A stretch of 64,000 nucleotides of DNA from Petaurus breviceps papuanus (GCA_028583685.1 JAMXIF010001253.1:70982989-71046988), one strand, 5' to 3'; shown: positions 22,360 through 34,934, counted from the stretch's first letter. Program-made: numbers and translations. Notes: generated by a model from the sequence alone, not told the origin.

Positions 22360-23330
22360 CATCTCTCTGTGGCACTTGATAGAGTAATAACTCCTTCTTA
22401 ATACCTTTATTTCCCTTTACTGTCTTGACCATCTGCTCCATTCTCCCTGCATCCTTCTCCTAGTATGTTCTTGACCATTCCTTTGTCACTATTTCTTTTC
22501 CTCTTTCTGTGCCTTATTCCCCCAAGGTTCTGTTCTTGGATCTTCTCTTCCCTCTCCATACTCTCTTCTGTGGTAGTCTTATCTGTTAATCATGACGTTG
22601 ATAATCACCTCTATCAAGATGATTGTCAAGTCTGTGTTTCTTCACTCAACTTTTCTCCCAAACTCCATTTTATTTTCATTTGCTGTTGAACTCAGCTACC
22701 TGAGTAATTAGTTGATCCTTCAAATTTAATATATACAAAACTGGAATAATCATTCTCCTTAAATCTTTCACTTCAGTTTATATGCTCAGACTTTTTCTTG
22801 TTTGTCACATCCCATCAGTTGCAAAGTCTTGTCAGTTCTATGTCTACAGTATCTCACTTTTGCCCTTTCCTTTTAATTCCTACTGTTCTATAAGAGTCTT
22901 CCTTTATTTTCACCTAGATTTTAGTTATAACTTGATAACTGCTTTTCCTAAGACCAAGCCAGAAGTTTTTTAATCCATTAAAACATTGCCTAGATAATTT
23001 TTCTGATGAAAAAAAACCTTCTGATGTTATTCTTCTACTTTAAAACTTTCATTGGGTCCTACTAAACCCTAAATTACTGGGTTTAACTTACCTGGTTTTA
23101 GCCAGTCACTCTAACTTATTTTATTCTGCTGTCCTTTCAACTTTCCATTCCAGAGGTTATTCTAAACCTTCCCTCTTCAAAATCCTTTGCCACCTTTCTC
23201 CTCCATTTCAACAAAAGGACATCTTTTCCTTTTTTATTGAGAATATAGAGGCAATCCCTTTTACCCTCTTCTCTCTTATTTTGCTCCTCAAAACACTCAT
23301 GCATTATTCCAGTCTCTCAATAGATATAGC
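22360..23330 (+). mobile_element. L2 LINE fragment, RT to 3' region
   Basis: 22500-22690 gives an L2 RT-like stretch with a YQDD variant of the YADD catalytic motif, in a long but unconserved frame. Thumb-region pieces follow to about 23330. Confidence 0.65.
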
Positions 23331-24529
23331 ACCATGTGGGAGCAATTGTGAGGCTGTATCTCCATAGGGGATTGCTTATGAGGATAATGGCTGCAGGCAG
23401 AGGACTTGAAAGACTATCCAGAAAGAAGGGTTTATTAATCATGTTAGAAGCTGCATTGAAGAATGAAGAAAAATTTGGTCATTGAACAGAACAGGAACAT
23501 TTCCCAACTTTAGTTATGTGAGCAAGGCAGAGGAGTAGACACGAAGCAGAGTCAGCAGTCAGTTTAGCGAAGGAAATATCAAATGTTAGTTTGCTAAGAA
23601 AAGACAAAGTAGACTACTCATATATCCAGTGGTGGGAAAGCCCAGTACCAACAAAAGGCTGTCAGGAGAAGAACCCCCTCTGCTGTCAGGGCAGAGTAGC
23701 CAAATCATTACCAGCCTGGGATTGTGGCCCTTTGTGAAAGTTGCCTTTATAGGAGGTCAACAGAGGTTTTGATCAGGCATCTTCCTTTTCAGTGGTTGAC
23801 AAAGGAGATTTTTCAGGACTTCAGAACATACTTGGGGGTTTCAGATTGCTGCTGGGAGTGAGTGCCATTCAAGAGACTAGTGAAACACATTTGGTGTTTC
23901 TCCTTGAAGATACTAACCTATGTGCCATCCATACTAAGAGAATTACTATTATGCCCAAAGATATTGAATTGGTTTGCAGGATATAGGGCAAAAGTGTTTT
24001 AAGTGAAGGTGATTTTATAGTTTTTTGTAGTAAATTCTATAAAATGCTTTGGTTTCAATTTGTAACCTTTTTTGTAAGAAATTGTTTATAATATGTTGCA
24101 TTTGTACTTAGACCATTCCATCTTTCATTCAGGATAAATGGAAAATGTGACTGTTCATAGCACTCAGTGATATAAGTGAGCATTGATGCTCGAGTGACAA
24201 GTTGCTAATGTGCAGAAGGCATGAGTGATATTTCTTATTTCTTATGATGCATGTTTCTGTATGTTAATGGCTTGTTGGGTAGCTGAAATCATAAGGTACT
24301 CCAATTAATATAAATCTATACAGGGTCCTTTTGTAATCTACTGAAGATCAAGAAAAGAAAGTTCTTTCCACCAGAGTCCTTGGCACTGTAAATAGTTAAA
24401 CATCAGACATTGATAAGATTTTTTATCATTGGAAATGATATTAAAGAAGAGTCATTACCAATCTGCTTTGTCGCTGCACAGTAGGGACCATGAAATATTT
24501 CTACATGACTTGTATCTGAAGCCTTCCAT
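23331..24529. other. Unclassified intron segment
   Basis: 23333-23800 is purine-rich and locally more GC-rich than its surroundings (accatgtgggagcaattgtg; cctttataggaggtcaacag). It looks like an old dispersed repeat, possibly an LTR, but no matching ends were found. The rest is AT-rich intron. Confidence 0.3.
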
Positions 24530-24670
24530 ATAAGTTGTCTCTTCTATTTCAATGAATTCCTTGGGAGTAGGGATTGTCTGTTTTTCTGTTTGTATCTCCA
24601 GTTCTTAACACAGTTTTGTGCACATAATAAGTGCTTAATAAATTCTTTATCTATTCCTTCATTCATTCCC
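24530..24670 (+). mobile_element. L2 LINE 3' end
   Basis: ccttgggagtagggattgtc, tgtatctccagttcttaaca, cataataagtgcttaataaa. A separate L2 thumb piece (tcctggccctcatcacctct) is at 24715-24850. Confidence 0.75.
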
Positions 24671-25559
24671 ATATCCATCTGCTCCCCTCCCCCCCACCTT
24701 TCTGTATTTATATGACTACCCCTGTAGTCCTGGCCCTCATCACCTCTCACACTCAGATGATTGCAGTAGTCTCCTGAATGTTTTCCTTGTGTCTAGACTT
24801 TACTTTCTCTGTCCTGTGGATACTACCCTCTTGTTAAAGATCTAATACTTTGAACATAGCAAGTATTGGTCCTAATTAATACAAAGCTAGAAGAAAGAAT
24901 AAAATTTAAAAAGATATAGTATGCAATTAAAAACAGCTTTATGAAAAATAGAGAAACAGGGAGGAGGAAAAAGGATTTCCTGGCTTCCATGAAGACTCAG
25001 TCAAGATTTGATAACATAGACTGGCCAAAATATAGCACAAAATCAGTCAGGTGTTGCTATGTACAAATCTTCATCATAAATATAGGAATGTGTTCTGAGT
25101 GGGTAGAGACCACAGACCTTGCCACCTTAACTTACCTTTTATCCTAGCTCAAATTTATTTGTAGTTAAGCCAAAGAGCAACCTAGGGCTATGCAAGAGTA
25201 GCTAACTATAAATTCGATTGTTATCTGCTTTGGTGTGAAAGTCAGAAATGGAGCATGAAAAGGAAAGAGTTACTCTTAGCCATATACTCTGCCTGACTTT
25301 TATTAGCTTTATGTAGTGGTTGTGACTAAAGAGAGGTCTTACTCTGCTTATCACGGAGAGGTTCTTCTACAAATCATAGTCTGGGAGACTGAAACTGAAG
25401 GTTTCTGATCCAGTAGATAGTAGCTGAGAGCAAAGCCTACCTGAGAAATATGTCTGCATGTGCCAAGTCCAAGAGAGCCCAGGGAGTAACACAGAGAATT
25501 GGCACATAAAGAGTAGCCAATGATGTTCTTGGTCTGCTGTATTTGATCAAGAAGAGAAA

Positions 25560-26150
25560 AATCTAATTTGTCCTCTAAGTGATAGTTCTTCAGTTGCTTG
25601 AACACAGTTGTTATGTCCCCAAAGACTTCATCTTTTCAAGTTGAACATCACTAGTACCTTAGATCTCATCTATAATGAACCCTAGGCCTTTCAAAATTTT
25701 TATTGCCCTTGTCTAGATGCTTTCTAGCTGATTATTACCTTCTTAAAAAGGTAGCCCTGAACTCAGCATGTCAGGTATGCCAGATGTTGTCTTATAATGG
25801 CAGAAAGCAATGGAACTATTGTCTACTTAGTCCTGAGCACAGTGTTTTTCTTAATACAGATTCAGATCACATTAGCCTTCTAAGCCTGCCATATCATACA
25901 TATAGTCAGTCCACTCTTAAGGTCGTAGTCTACTAAAATCCACAGGTCTTGTTTGGGGAAATTGTATTCTAACTATGCTTTCTTTTTCCTTAGGAAATTG
26001 AACTCAAGTCTATAATTATATTTTTTCCTAATTAAATGTAATCTTACTAGATTTGGCCTAATGTTCTAGACGTGTCAAGATTTCTTTTTTAAGCTTGCCT
26101 CTGTCATTCAGTGTTTTAGCTATCCCTACCAGAGTTCTTTACACTACGAC
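25560..26150 (-). mobile_element. CR1/L3 LINE, antisense
   Basis: Complement of CR1/L3: agttgcttgaacacag, cttgtctagatgctttctag, atgccagatgttgtctta, cacattagccttctaagcctg, ttaaatgtaatcttactaga, tctgtcattcagtgttttagc. Confidence 0.7.
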
Positions 26151-26569
26151 AGACCTGTTTTTCTGTGTTGAGAAGTATAAGATATGTTATTCCTGTTATC
26201 CTAAAAGTCTTTGGACTTCTTAAGTTATGAAGTTGTTTTTTTTTTTAAAAAAACACTTGATAGCTATATTTTACTGTAATTGATTTTATTTTTGAAATCC
26301 TATACATTTTATTTTATACATTTAAAAACAAAGGGGTCTATGCCATAAAAAAGTTGTAAACAAACCCTTGCTTTATCGTTTTCCCCTGTGTACACTAGCT
26401 CAGTTATCCTAAAAGTCTGTTCATCATGGTTCTGCTAACTGGCCATGAAATCTTCAGTAAATTCTTTCACCTCTCAACCTCTCTTCCCAATCACAAAGTG
26501 TGAATCAGTCAGGACACACATTCTCTTCTACATTTTTTCTCATTTTCTCCCATGAATTCAGTTATAATC

Positions 26570-26665
26570 TCTGTGTGTGTGTGTATTTATTTATGCATAC
26601 ATAAAAATATATATGTGTGTGTGTATATCTACCTATCTCTATCTCTATATATGAATGTATGTCCT
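26570..26665. repeat. (TG)n/(TATC)n simple repeat
   Basis: tgtgtgtgtgtgtattt, tatatgtgtgtgtgtat and ctatctctatctctata tracts lie in sequence. Confidence 0.85.
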
Positions 26666-26784
26666 TTTCTCTCTTAAATTTCAGTCTTGAATTGCCATAT
26701 ACTTGTTGCACATCATAACCTTGATGTACATGGGATTTTAAAGTCTGTATGGTAAAAATGAATCTCAATCGCTCCAAAATGCAG

Positions 26785-27790
26785 TTTTGTAAACTTTCCC
26801 ATTTTTATGGTGGTCCTACCATCCTAATAGACCCTATGTTCACAACCTTGGAGTAATCCTTGACTATTTCCTCACCTTCAACTTCCATATACAGTAAATT
26901 TTCAAGTCTTATTGATTCTATCTTCAGAATATCTCTTATATTGTCTTTTTTTTTTTTTTTTTTTTTGCTTTTTGCAGGGGGCAGGGCAATTGGGGTTAAG
27001 TGACTTGCCCAAGTTCACATGACTAGTAAGTGTTAAGTGTCTGACTCCAGGGCCTTTATTCACTATGCCACCTAGCCTCCCCTTACATTGTCTTTTTACC
27101 TCTACCCTTGTTCACCCACTCTTCAACTCTCACATGGATCATTATAATGGCATCTTAATTGGCCTCCCTGTCTCTAATCTTTCTTTTCTAATATATCTAT
27201 CCTGTAGCTTGATAATTGATTTTCCTGAAACACATCTGACTATGTCACCCCCTATTGAAAAATTTTCAGTGGCTTCCCTTTTTTTGCCTCTAGGATTTGC
27301 TACCTTCTCATCTTGACCATTTAAAGCCCTCTTCAACCTAATCTGACTCCCACCTATTTTTCAAGTTTTACTTGATATTTTTTTCCTTTATCTGTATTAC
27401 AGTAAAACCACTTTGCTAGCTGTTTCCTTTTGGACATTCTGTCTGATTGTATACATTTTCACAAGTGGAATCATGTCTGAATGCCCTCTCTCCTCACATA
27501 TACCTTCTAGAATCTTTAGTTTTCTTCCAGAAACAATTCAGGTGACATCTCTATGTGAGACCCTTTGTTATTCCATCCCCCAAACCCAATTACTAGCATT
27601 TTTCTTCTTGAAATTACGTTGTATAAATACTAGATATACTTCTGAAGATGGTTTATTACGCCAGAAAACAATAAGCTTTTTGGTGGCAGGGACTGTTTCA
27701 TTTCTTACTTTGTACCCCCAGAACCTTACACAGTGCTTTGCATACAATAAGTACTTAATATTTGCTGAATTAAATAGTACAGTATATATA
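26785..27790 (+). mobile_element. L2 LINE, split by a SINE
   Basis: RT-thumb sequence (ccttggagtaatccttgact; catctgactatgtcaccccc) leads to the tail ggtggcagggactgtttcat ... ataagtacttaatatttgct. It is interrupted at 26951-27081. The frame at 27413-27853 is incidental. Confidence 0.8.
26951..27081 (-). mobile_element. WSINE1-like SINE inserted in L2
   Basis: Antisense SINE with a long T-run at 26951-26967. Flanking duplications cttayattgtcttttt at 26935-26950 and 27082-27097 (one mismatch) mark the insertion. A piece of the core is deleted. Confidence 0.88.
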
Positions 27791-28084
27791 AGAAGGGGTT
27801 TGTGTCTTCCTGTTTCTTTTCCCCAGAGGAAAAACATTTTAAAAATACCCTGAGGTTAACCCCTGCTTATTAGAAATGCCTCTTACTGAGGTTTAGCCTT
27901 TTAGAATCACCTAGACTTTACATTATAGTTAGAAGCAAAAATAGTTTACTTATATGATATCAAGAAATTTTATTATTCTTAAGAATTTACCAGTATTTGG
28001 TCAGAACACCTCATATCTATAGACTTTGCTAGGGTGGAATCTTTTGATCTCAGATTTTTTCCTTGCCTAGCCCAGGGAAACAAG

Positions 28085-28200
28085 TCAGTCACTCAGTCAA
28101 TAAGCACATTTATATGCTTACTGTGTGCCAGGCATTGTGCTGAATGCTGAGGATAGAAAGAAAAGAAAAAAATAAGTCATTTTCCATAAGTAACCCATGT
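28085..28200 (-). mobile_element. L2 LINE 3' end, antisense
   Basis: ctcagtcaataagcacattt, gcttactgtgtgccaggcat, gctgaggatagaaagaaaag: the complement of the L2 tail. Confidence 0.75.
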
Positions 28201-28219
28201 TCTACTAGAGCTAGAAGCC

Positions 28220-28268
28220 ACTTGCAAATTTCCACTGCATCTGTCTTAAGGATCTGGAAGCCACTGCT
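28220..28268 (+). repeat. 49-bp local duplication, copy 1
   Basis: acttgcaaatttccactgca through gaagccactgct. It matches 28796-28844 at 46 of 49 positions. Confidence 0.9.
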
Positions 28269-28795
28269 GGGCAACATCAGAACTTTGTTTACTCTAAAAT
28301 ACTACAGTCAGTTTCCCAGTGGAGCTCAGAGTCTGGAAAAGTATGTACAGCTTTGAATAATGTAATTAGAGAATAGTGAAGATTACCTGGGTTGAATCAC
28401 CACAGGTATGTCAGATATACAATATTAAACCTCAGTAGAAAGAAGCAATCTCAGAACCTCCAGATCTTAACAGAACAAAGCATAGCACACCAGTTTTGTT
28501 TCTCCTGGTTCCTCTTATATCCTCTTCCCATGTTAATTTCATAGCTTTGTTGCATCAACAAGATTCTCCAGTCCGAGTCCACAGTAGAGTTGTGTCCTGT
28601 GTTGGTGTATACCTCTTATAAATAATAAAACGTCATTAATTCACATTAATTGATATTAAGATTAATTCTAATTCCTGAAAAATCTAACAGAATAAAGGCA
28701 AAATCATTTTATAGAAAAGGTTTTGTATAAGCTTTTTTTTAGGTATCAGGCTAACAATAGTTAAATAATTGTTTTCTCTGTTTCCTGTGTGTAAT

Positions 28796-28844
28796 ACTTG
28801 CAAATTTTTACTGCATCTGTCTTAAGGATCTGGAAGCTACTGCT
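28796..28844 (+). repeat. 49-bp local duplication, copy 2
   Basis: acttgcaaatttttactgca through gaagctactgct, in the same orientation 576 bp after copy 1. The flanks do not match. Confidence 0.9.
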
Positions 28845-28914
28845 TATGTAATACTATTTAGTAAAGTAAAATTTTTTAAAAATACTGTAGATTAATCATA
28901 TTAAAGTTGGGAAA

Positions 28915-29005
28915 ATGTGAGTATTGTTCCTTTGTGTCTCTCAGAGCACTTAGTAGGATACGTTACATATACTAAAGACTTAATAAATGATTGTTGTACT
29001 GATTC
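28915..29005 (+). mobile_element. L2 LINE 3' end
   Basis: Degraded tail: ttgtgtctctcagagcacttag, cttaataaatgattgttg. Confidence 0.6.
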
Positions 29006-29249
29006 AGAAACAAGGCTATTTATGCTGTAGTTGAACTCTTTAAAGTTGGTGCCACTCAATAGCATTACCCTCACAACCAAAATAAAGTTTGCACAAATAT
29101 CTCAGAACTTGGAGGAAGAGATGGATTCGTTTCTACCTCTATTTTCTTCATTTGTATTTAGTGTAACTTTTTATTTCTTAAAAAGAGATATTGGAGGGAT
29201 TCTATATGCAGTATCAGATTTTGTGACTAGTTAAGAATGAATTTGATTA

Positions 29250-30570
29250 ACCCTTGCTGCTTCTTTGGACTTTTATCCAGGCACTCAGAATTACTACTGA
29301 GTTGGCTATGGTATCTCCTTTCTTCCATGTAAATTCACAATCCCTATAATTATGTGTGAAGTTTCGCCTCTCCCATATCATTAGAAAGTAGGGTACCATC
29401 CAATTATTCCTCCCATGGCTCCCCCTAACTTTCAATGGGAAGGAGTTTTCTGAACTATCCTAGGGGGAAAGAGACCTACCAATTGAAAGGACTTGAGTTG
29501 TTTTCCCAGTTTGTATAGAGCCCACTGATTGACCAGGAACCTTGTAGCCCTGTGTAACTCCTTTCATAGAGTGGAACAAGGAAGGATCTGAGAGGGTCAC
29601 ATTGTTATCAGATAAGGCTTCCTGGAGGTCAGAACCAAGAAGTAGCTTTACTGGAAAGACTTCTCCCTTCCTGGAGTAGCATTGATTTGTTGAGGACATT
29701 GCTTTTGAGAGATGGCATACCCAGCAATGAGAGTCAGGTGACATGAGCATGACAGAGCATGGTAATAAAATTATTATTTCAGGAGATCATTCCAGTTTTT
29801 AGCTATGCTGCCTGCCTGAGGATAGTATAAGAGATGGAAAACCAAGCAGTGGGTTTAATCTCTGACGTTCTGGATGGTCTAGATGGAACTGTTACTGTAT
29901 GGCCTGCTTAAAATCTTTCAGTGCTGCATCTTGTTCTGGGTTCCCTTTGAAAGAGTTAGACTTGCAAATGACTTGGTGAATGAGGGCCATAAGGATACAT
30001 AAATGGGGAATATGTATTCCCAAGAACCAGTGACATTGAGTAAGTCTCTCTGCTTCCTTTTTAGATTATGGAAGAGCTAGTTTTAGTGTTTTATTCCAAA
30101 CTATGTCCAAGACCTTCTGGATATTTGCTACTCACTGCTTTCCTCAGAATTTAGCTGAGTGGGCAGAACTTTCTTCGGGTCAGTTTCCGAATGCTATAGG
30201 CCATTGTCTGATATGGGATCTCAGTTAATTCCAACCTTATCTGGAAACATTTATGTCATTAATATAGTAGTATACCTCAATGTCCTGAGGAGGGGAAGCC
30301 TCTTCTAGGCCTCTGTCCACTAGACTGGTAATTTGAGGTATTTAGGTAGTTCTGGGGGAGTATGATGAAGGTATACTGGACTTCCCAAGTTTCCCCAAGT
30401 GAAAGCAAACTGCTCCTGACTAGTGTCAGCCATTAAAAAAAGGGGGGGGGGGGTGGTAAAAAAAAAAAAAGCATTGGAAATGTAACCTTTATGACTCATC
30501 CACACCCTGGATTACCTGGTCTGCCACAATGATAGAGTTGCCATAGAATGGACTGTACAGTAAAATAGGG
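29250..30570 (-). mobile_element. Endogenous retrovirus pol fossil, antisense
   Basis: Complement shows decayed retroviral pol: an RT stretch around the catalytic Y-x-D-D-type region near 30260, then connection-region-like sequence (GNPEQDAAL near 29930). The family looks gammaretrovirus-like or a related class I type, but this is uncertain. No LTRs were found at its ends. It is clearly broken, with many disruptions, and old. Confidence 0.6.
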
Positions 30571-30971
30571 GTACCAAAAATGTGGAATACTTCACATGTC
30601 ACACTTTTTTATATGTTGAGTATTCTTATGGAACTTCTTATTTCTATATGTCTCTTTAAAAATATTTAATTATATATACTGGCTCTCTAGAAAGAGTTGG
30701 AAATGTAGGTGATAGATATAAAAACTAATACAGCAATAAAGTTTGTGTTAGAAACTAATTCCTGGAGCATTATAGCCATTAATTAACGTTAAAAATACTT
30801 AAATAGTAGTTTAGACTTTTGGTGACATTTTTCTTTTAAAATTTTAATTTGTGTACATGAACTTTTTATATGATGAATGTTTCAGACAGTTAAACATTTG
30901 TTTGTAGATGCCTTCTTCCATGGTTTTATGGTCAGAGAATCATTTGTGTTGTGGTTCTGTTTCTTCTGTAG

Positions 30972-31080
30972 GAGAAAAGTTGAAATTATGCACACCCACA
31001 GTCTTTTTACTCTTCTTGGAGAGAGATTGATGCTGCATACAAATACTGTGACTGTTACTACATACAACACACTTTATGAG
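30972..31080 (+). CDS. NBEA: NBEA exon 7 of window
   Basis: A 109-nt exon completes the Lys codon and encodes window residues 220-255 (RKVEIMHTHSLF to TTYNTLYE), ending in phase 0. The acceptor is ttcttctgtag and the donor gtaaaa. It is isolated between two introns of about 9 kb. An overlapping frame on the opposite strand (30882-31070) is a shadow. Confidence 0.97.
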
Positions 31081-31199
31081 GTAAAAGAAAAATAATAGAT
31101 AAAAGCATATTAATAATCTTTATGATTTTATCTCAACACATTTATAAATGCCTTTAAGTTTGTTTTGTATAATTTCATGTTGTTATAGGATTCAGCAAC

Positions 31200-31272
31200 G
31201 AATTAATTGACCATTTATTAAGCATAAGCTATATGCATTTCATTGTACTATGTATGTGCTGGGGAATATATC
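31200..31272 (-). mobile_element. L2 LINE 3' end, antisense (before the hAT MITE)
   Basis: gaccatttattaagcataagc and gtatgtgctggggaatata are the complement of the L2 tail. Confidence 0.65.
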
Positions 31273-31462
31273 CAGGGGTAGGGAACCTGTGGCCTTGAGG
31301 CCACACGTGGTCCTCTAGGTCCTCAAGTGCAGATCTTTGACTGAATCCAAACTTCACAGAACAAATAACCTTTTGGGGGGGGTGTTGCATTCAGTCAAAA
31401 GGCAGCACTTGAGGACTTAGAGAGCCACATGTGATCTGGAGGTCACAGGTTTTCTGGCCCTG
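31273..31462. mobile_element. hAT-like palindromic MITE, about 190 bp
   Basis: Begins caggggtagggaacctgtgg and ends in the approximate complement (aggttttctggccctg). The two arms pair over most of their length (cttgaggccacacgtgg with ccacatgtgatctggag; ctttgactgaatcc with attcagtcaaaag). The 8-bp flanks (aatatatc, tatagatt) match at only 5 positions, as expected for an old copy. Confidence 0.7.
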
Positions 31463-31479
31463 TATAGATTGTATTTTCC

Positions 31480-32865
31480 TTAAATTTAAGGAAATTTAAA
31501 GTCTCATGGGAGAAAGACACAGAGATAACTGTGATTCAGAGGAAAAGTGAAGCCAACGTGCTGTGACAAGTTTGAAGACAGGAAGATCTTTTTCAGAGGG
31601 AATTTGGGATAGTTCCGTGGAAGCGCTGGCATGTGAACAATCCTTGAATGAAACAAGACGCATAATAGATGAAGACAAGGAGAAGCCATTTCTAGTAGCT
31701 TATTTAAAGCCACATAGGCAGGAAAGGGCAAGATGAAAATAGTCTCAATTGTTTAGAATATATAGACAAATGGACTTGGAATGAAGTAAGTATAGAAGTG
31801 TAGTTGGGAATGAATTTGGGGAGGATTTCAGTGTTAGAATCAGGATTTTATTCAGTTAGATAGTGAGATACTGCCAAAGGTTTTTGAATAGAGAAATGGC
31901 TTGTCCAAAGTGATACATTAAGAAGTGTTGTGAAGGGTGGTTTGTGGATGAGATAGAGTATTTTATTTGTCTAAGTTACAGATAGAACCTTAAAAAACTT
32001 AGTTGCAAGGGAAATTGAGAGGAAGAGACAGAATCAGTAGATATTGCAGATGTAGAATCATAAGGACCTGTCAGTTGATTAGTTGTATAAGGAATAATGG
32101 ATAGGTAGGAATAGGTGATCCCAAGCTTATGAGACTGGGTGACTAGGAGAATGGCATTGCCATCAATAGCAGTGTGTTAGCAGATAGGGCACAGTTTGAG
32201 AGGAAGAGATAGATTTGGTTTGGGACATGTAGAGTCTGAAATATATCCAGGTGGAAATATGATAGAGGCAGTTGAAAATATAGATTTCAAACTCTAGAGA
32301 AAGATTGGGAGTGAATATGAAGAATAGAGTGTCAGATGCATTATTGAACCTTTGAGTCTGCATTTGATCATCAAGGAAGGGAGCATAATGAGAAAATAAA
32401 TAAAGGCCAATTATTGAACTTTGGGTGATACCCATTTTAAAGGGACATGAACAATATGAGGAGATAGCAGTGGAACAAAGGAAGAGTGATCAGGGAGGTA
32501 GGGTAAAAACCGAGAGAGGAAGAGAATTGTCAGACTGAAGACAATGAACAGAATGGATAATATGTCAGATGCTACATAGACATCAAAGAATAGAGTTAGA
32601 AAAAACTGTTCATTTGATTTAAGAATAAGTAGGCCATTAGTGACTATGGGGAGAGCTTTTCCAGTAGAATGCTAAAGACAGAAGTTTGGCTGCAAGAGAT
32701 TGAGAAATGAATAATTAGTGAAGTGACATAGCGAGTCTGTTTCTAGACATTTGGCAATAAAGGGAAAGAAAGAGATAGCCTTATAATTTGAATGGATAAC
32801 AAGTTCAAGGGAAGGTTTTTGTTTAATAGTGAAAGAAACCTGAGCATGTTTGTGAATTTAGTGGG
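31480..32865 (-). mobile_element. L2 LINE, long antisense RT fragment
   Basis: Complement follows L2 RT order: tgactaggagaatggcattgcc, tatccaggtggaaatatgat, gtcagatgctacatagacat, ggccattagtgactatggg, gagcatgtttgtgaa. It continues the tail at 31200-31272 across the hAT MITE. Confidence 0.7.
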
Positions 32866-32868
32866 AAC

Positions 32869-33074
32869 TGTTGTTCAGTTTTCTGACTATTCATGACTCC
32901 TTTTGGGGTTTTCTTAGAAGGATACTGGAATGGTTTGTCTTTTCCTTCTCCAGTGGATTAAGGTAGAGGTTAAGTGACTTGCCCAGCATCATACAGTTAG
33001 TAAGTGTCTGAGGCTACATTTGAACTCAGGTCTCCCAGACTCCAAGCCCAGTGCTCTGAGCCACCTAGCTGTGT
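32869..33074 (-). mobile_element. Mar-1/MAR4-like CORE-SINE
   Basis: Antisense: ttgttcagttttctgactat, ttggggttttcttagaagg, tgacttgcccagcatc, gagccacctagctg. Confidence 0.85.
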
Positions 33075-33269
33075 CTTCAAAATTATTAACCCACAATATA
33101 TTTTACCATTTCTGGAAAGAGGAAAGTGAAGTAGATGGGATGCCACTGGTATCTCTCCTCTGCAGTAGGATTAGTAGAATAGTGGTTTTTAAATCAGTTT
33201 TGTGATTTTTTTTTTAATCACCATAACATCCTTTTCTCCTTTCCAGACTGGTAGTTTTTTTTTCCTTCC

Positions 33270-33660
33270 CCTTTTAAATTTATTTATTTTTAGTTTACAA
33301 CATTCAGTTCCACAAGCTTTTGAATTCAAAATTTTTTCTCTGTTCCTCTCCTCCACCCCCTACCCTCCACCTCCCTCGATGGCATGTAATCCAATATAGG
33401 TTCCATATTTACCTTCTACTATGCCTTCACATTAAACAGTCAAATTGGAAAGAAGAATTGTAACCAATGGAATGAACCATAAAAAGGAAGAAACAAATCA
33501 AAACAAAACAGAAAAGAGAGAGAGCAAGTAGTTTGCTTCAATCTGCATTCAGACTCTGTAATTCTTTTTCTGGATGTGGATAGCTTTCCATCATGAGTCT
33601 TTTGGAGTTGTCTTGTAACGTTTCATTGCTGAGAAGAGCCAAGTCTTATCAAAGTTCAGA
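33270..33660 (-). mobile_element. Marsupial L1 3' end, antisense
   Basis: tttagtttacaacattcagttcc, gcttcaatctgcattcagac, ccatcatgagtcttttggag. An ORF2-like piece is at 33990-34170 (aaggtatactttatttcctg), also antisense. Confidence 0.7.
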
Positions 33661-34934
33661 CTAGTAGTTTTTAACATTCACGCACATGTGCGTGCACACA
33701 TAAAACACCCAAAAAAAGGGAAAACAAAAGAGGAAAAAATAGATATAACCAATTACTACAGCAAATATGTGCAATGTGCAGTGTTTAATACCTGTGGGCC
33801 TCTTACCTCCACAAAGGGATGGTTTAGAACTGTCTTCCTATATCTTTTCTTTTGAGCTATGCTTGTTCTTTTAATTTTGTTTTTATCTTTCTTTCCATTT
33901 TCATTCTAGTAATTGTGGGTTTGTTTTTTTCTTGGTTATTTTGTCAGGTTCTATGAAGTATCCCTGTGATAATTTGATTGTTGTATAGTATTAAAAGGGT
34001 AAATCAGCTTTGGTAGTATTGGTTTTTTTTATTTTATTGGCATGGCCCAGCCATCAAGACTAAATATTCCTCCAGCTATTTAAGGTATACTTTATTTCCT
34101 GATGAAGCACTTTGTAATTGAATATGAAAGAGTCTTGTATGTAGCAAAGCAGATTTAACCCAGCATGTAATTCTCACTTGAACTACATTATCATCGCCCT
34201 GGGTCAGCCACCATTGTAGTGGCAATGTTTCCATACCCCTCACATTTTAATCTTCTTGCTCATACTTCCTTTTTTTCTGATTATTTTGATTTTACCTCCT
34301 CCTTCCTGCATTTACTTTTCCCAAAGTATCAGGGTCATTGATAATTGGGATAGGCTTGCCCCTATGCTAAGTCTAGTAATAAAACTGTCTTCCAGTTGAT
34401 GACTTTTTGTTTCCCATTGCTTTGTGCCAAGATCTTTTGATATAGCTCAGAAAGTAGACTATGCTTACCAGTAATATTGATAAAATATTTTGTTAGCTTC
34501 TTATGTAACTACTAGCTTCTTAGCGCAAAAGGCAGAATATCAAACCACAGTAAATATAAATAAGATCATAGTATTCCATGCAACTAAACTGCCAATTTAT
34601 TTAAACAAAATTTTTATTGCCAGAAAAAAAGTTTGAATGAATGGAAGAGAGGCCATTGCCATTGATTTTGGTAGTGTCATACAGAATTTTAACCCATATA
34701 TTTACCATAATAAATTGCCATATTAAAGAGTAATGAAGTAGCCCCCTGACTCAATCCCCTGCCAATCAGTTTATGCCTAATCTCTTTGTCAGAGAGAGAG
34801 ATTATATCTAAGGGCAATACTGATTAAAAATACAAAGTGATTTGTTAAATTTAATGGAGAATGATAGTGTAAGAGTAAATATGCTGCTAGCCAGTCAACT
34901 TAGTGAATGCCAAATGAAAACTAGCCTTTATTAA

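Noticed and set aside
27413-27853. 146-codon frame
   Set aside because: It lies within a diverged L2 3' region and has no domain or composition signal of its own.
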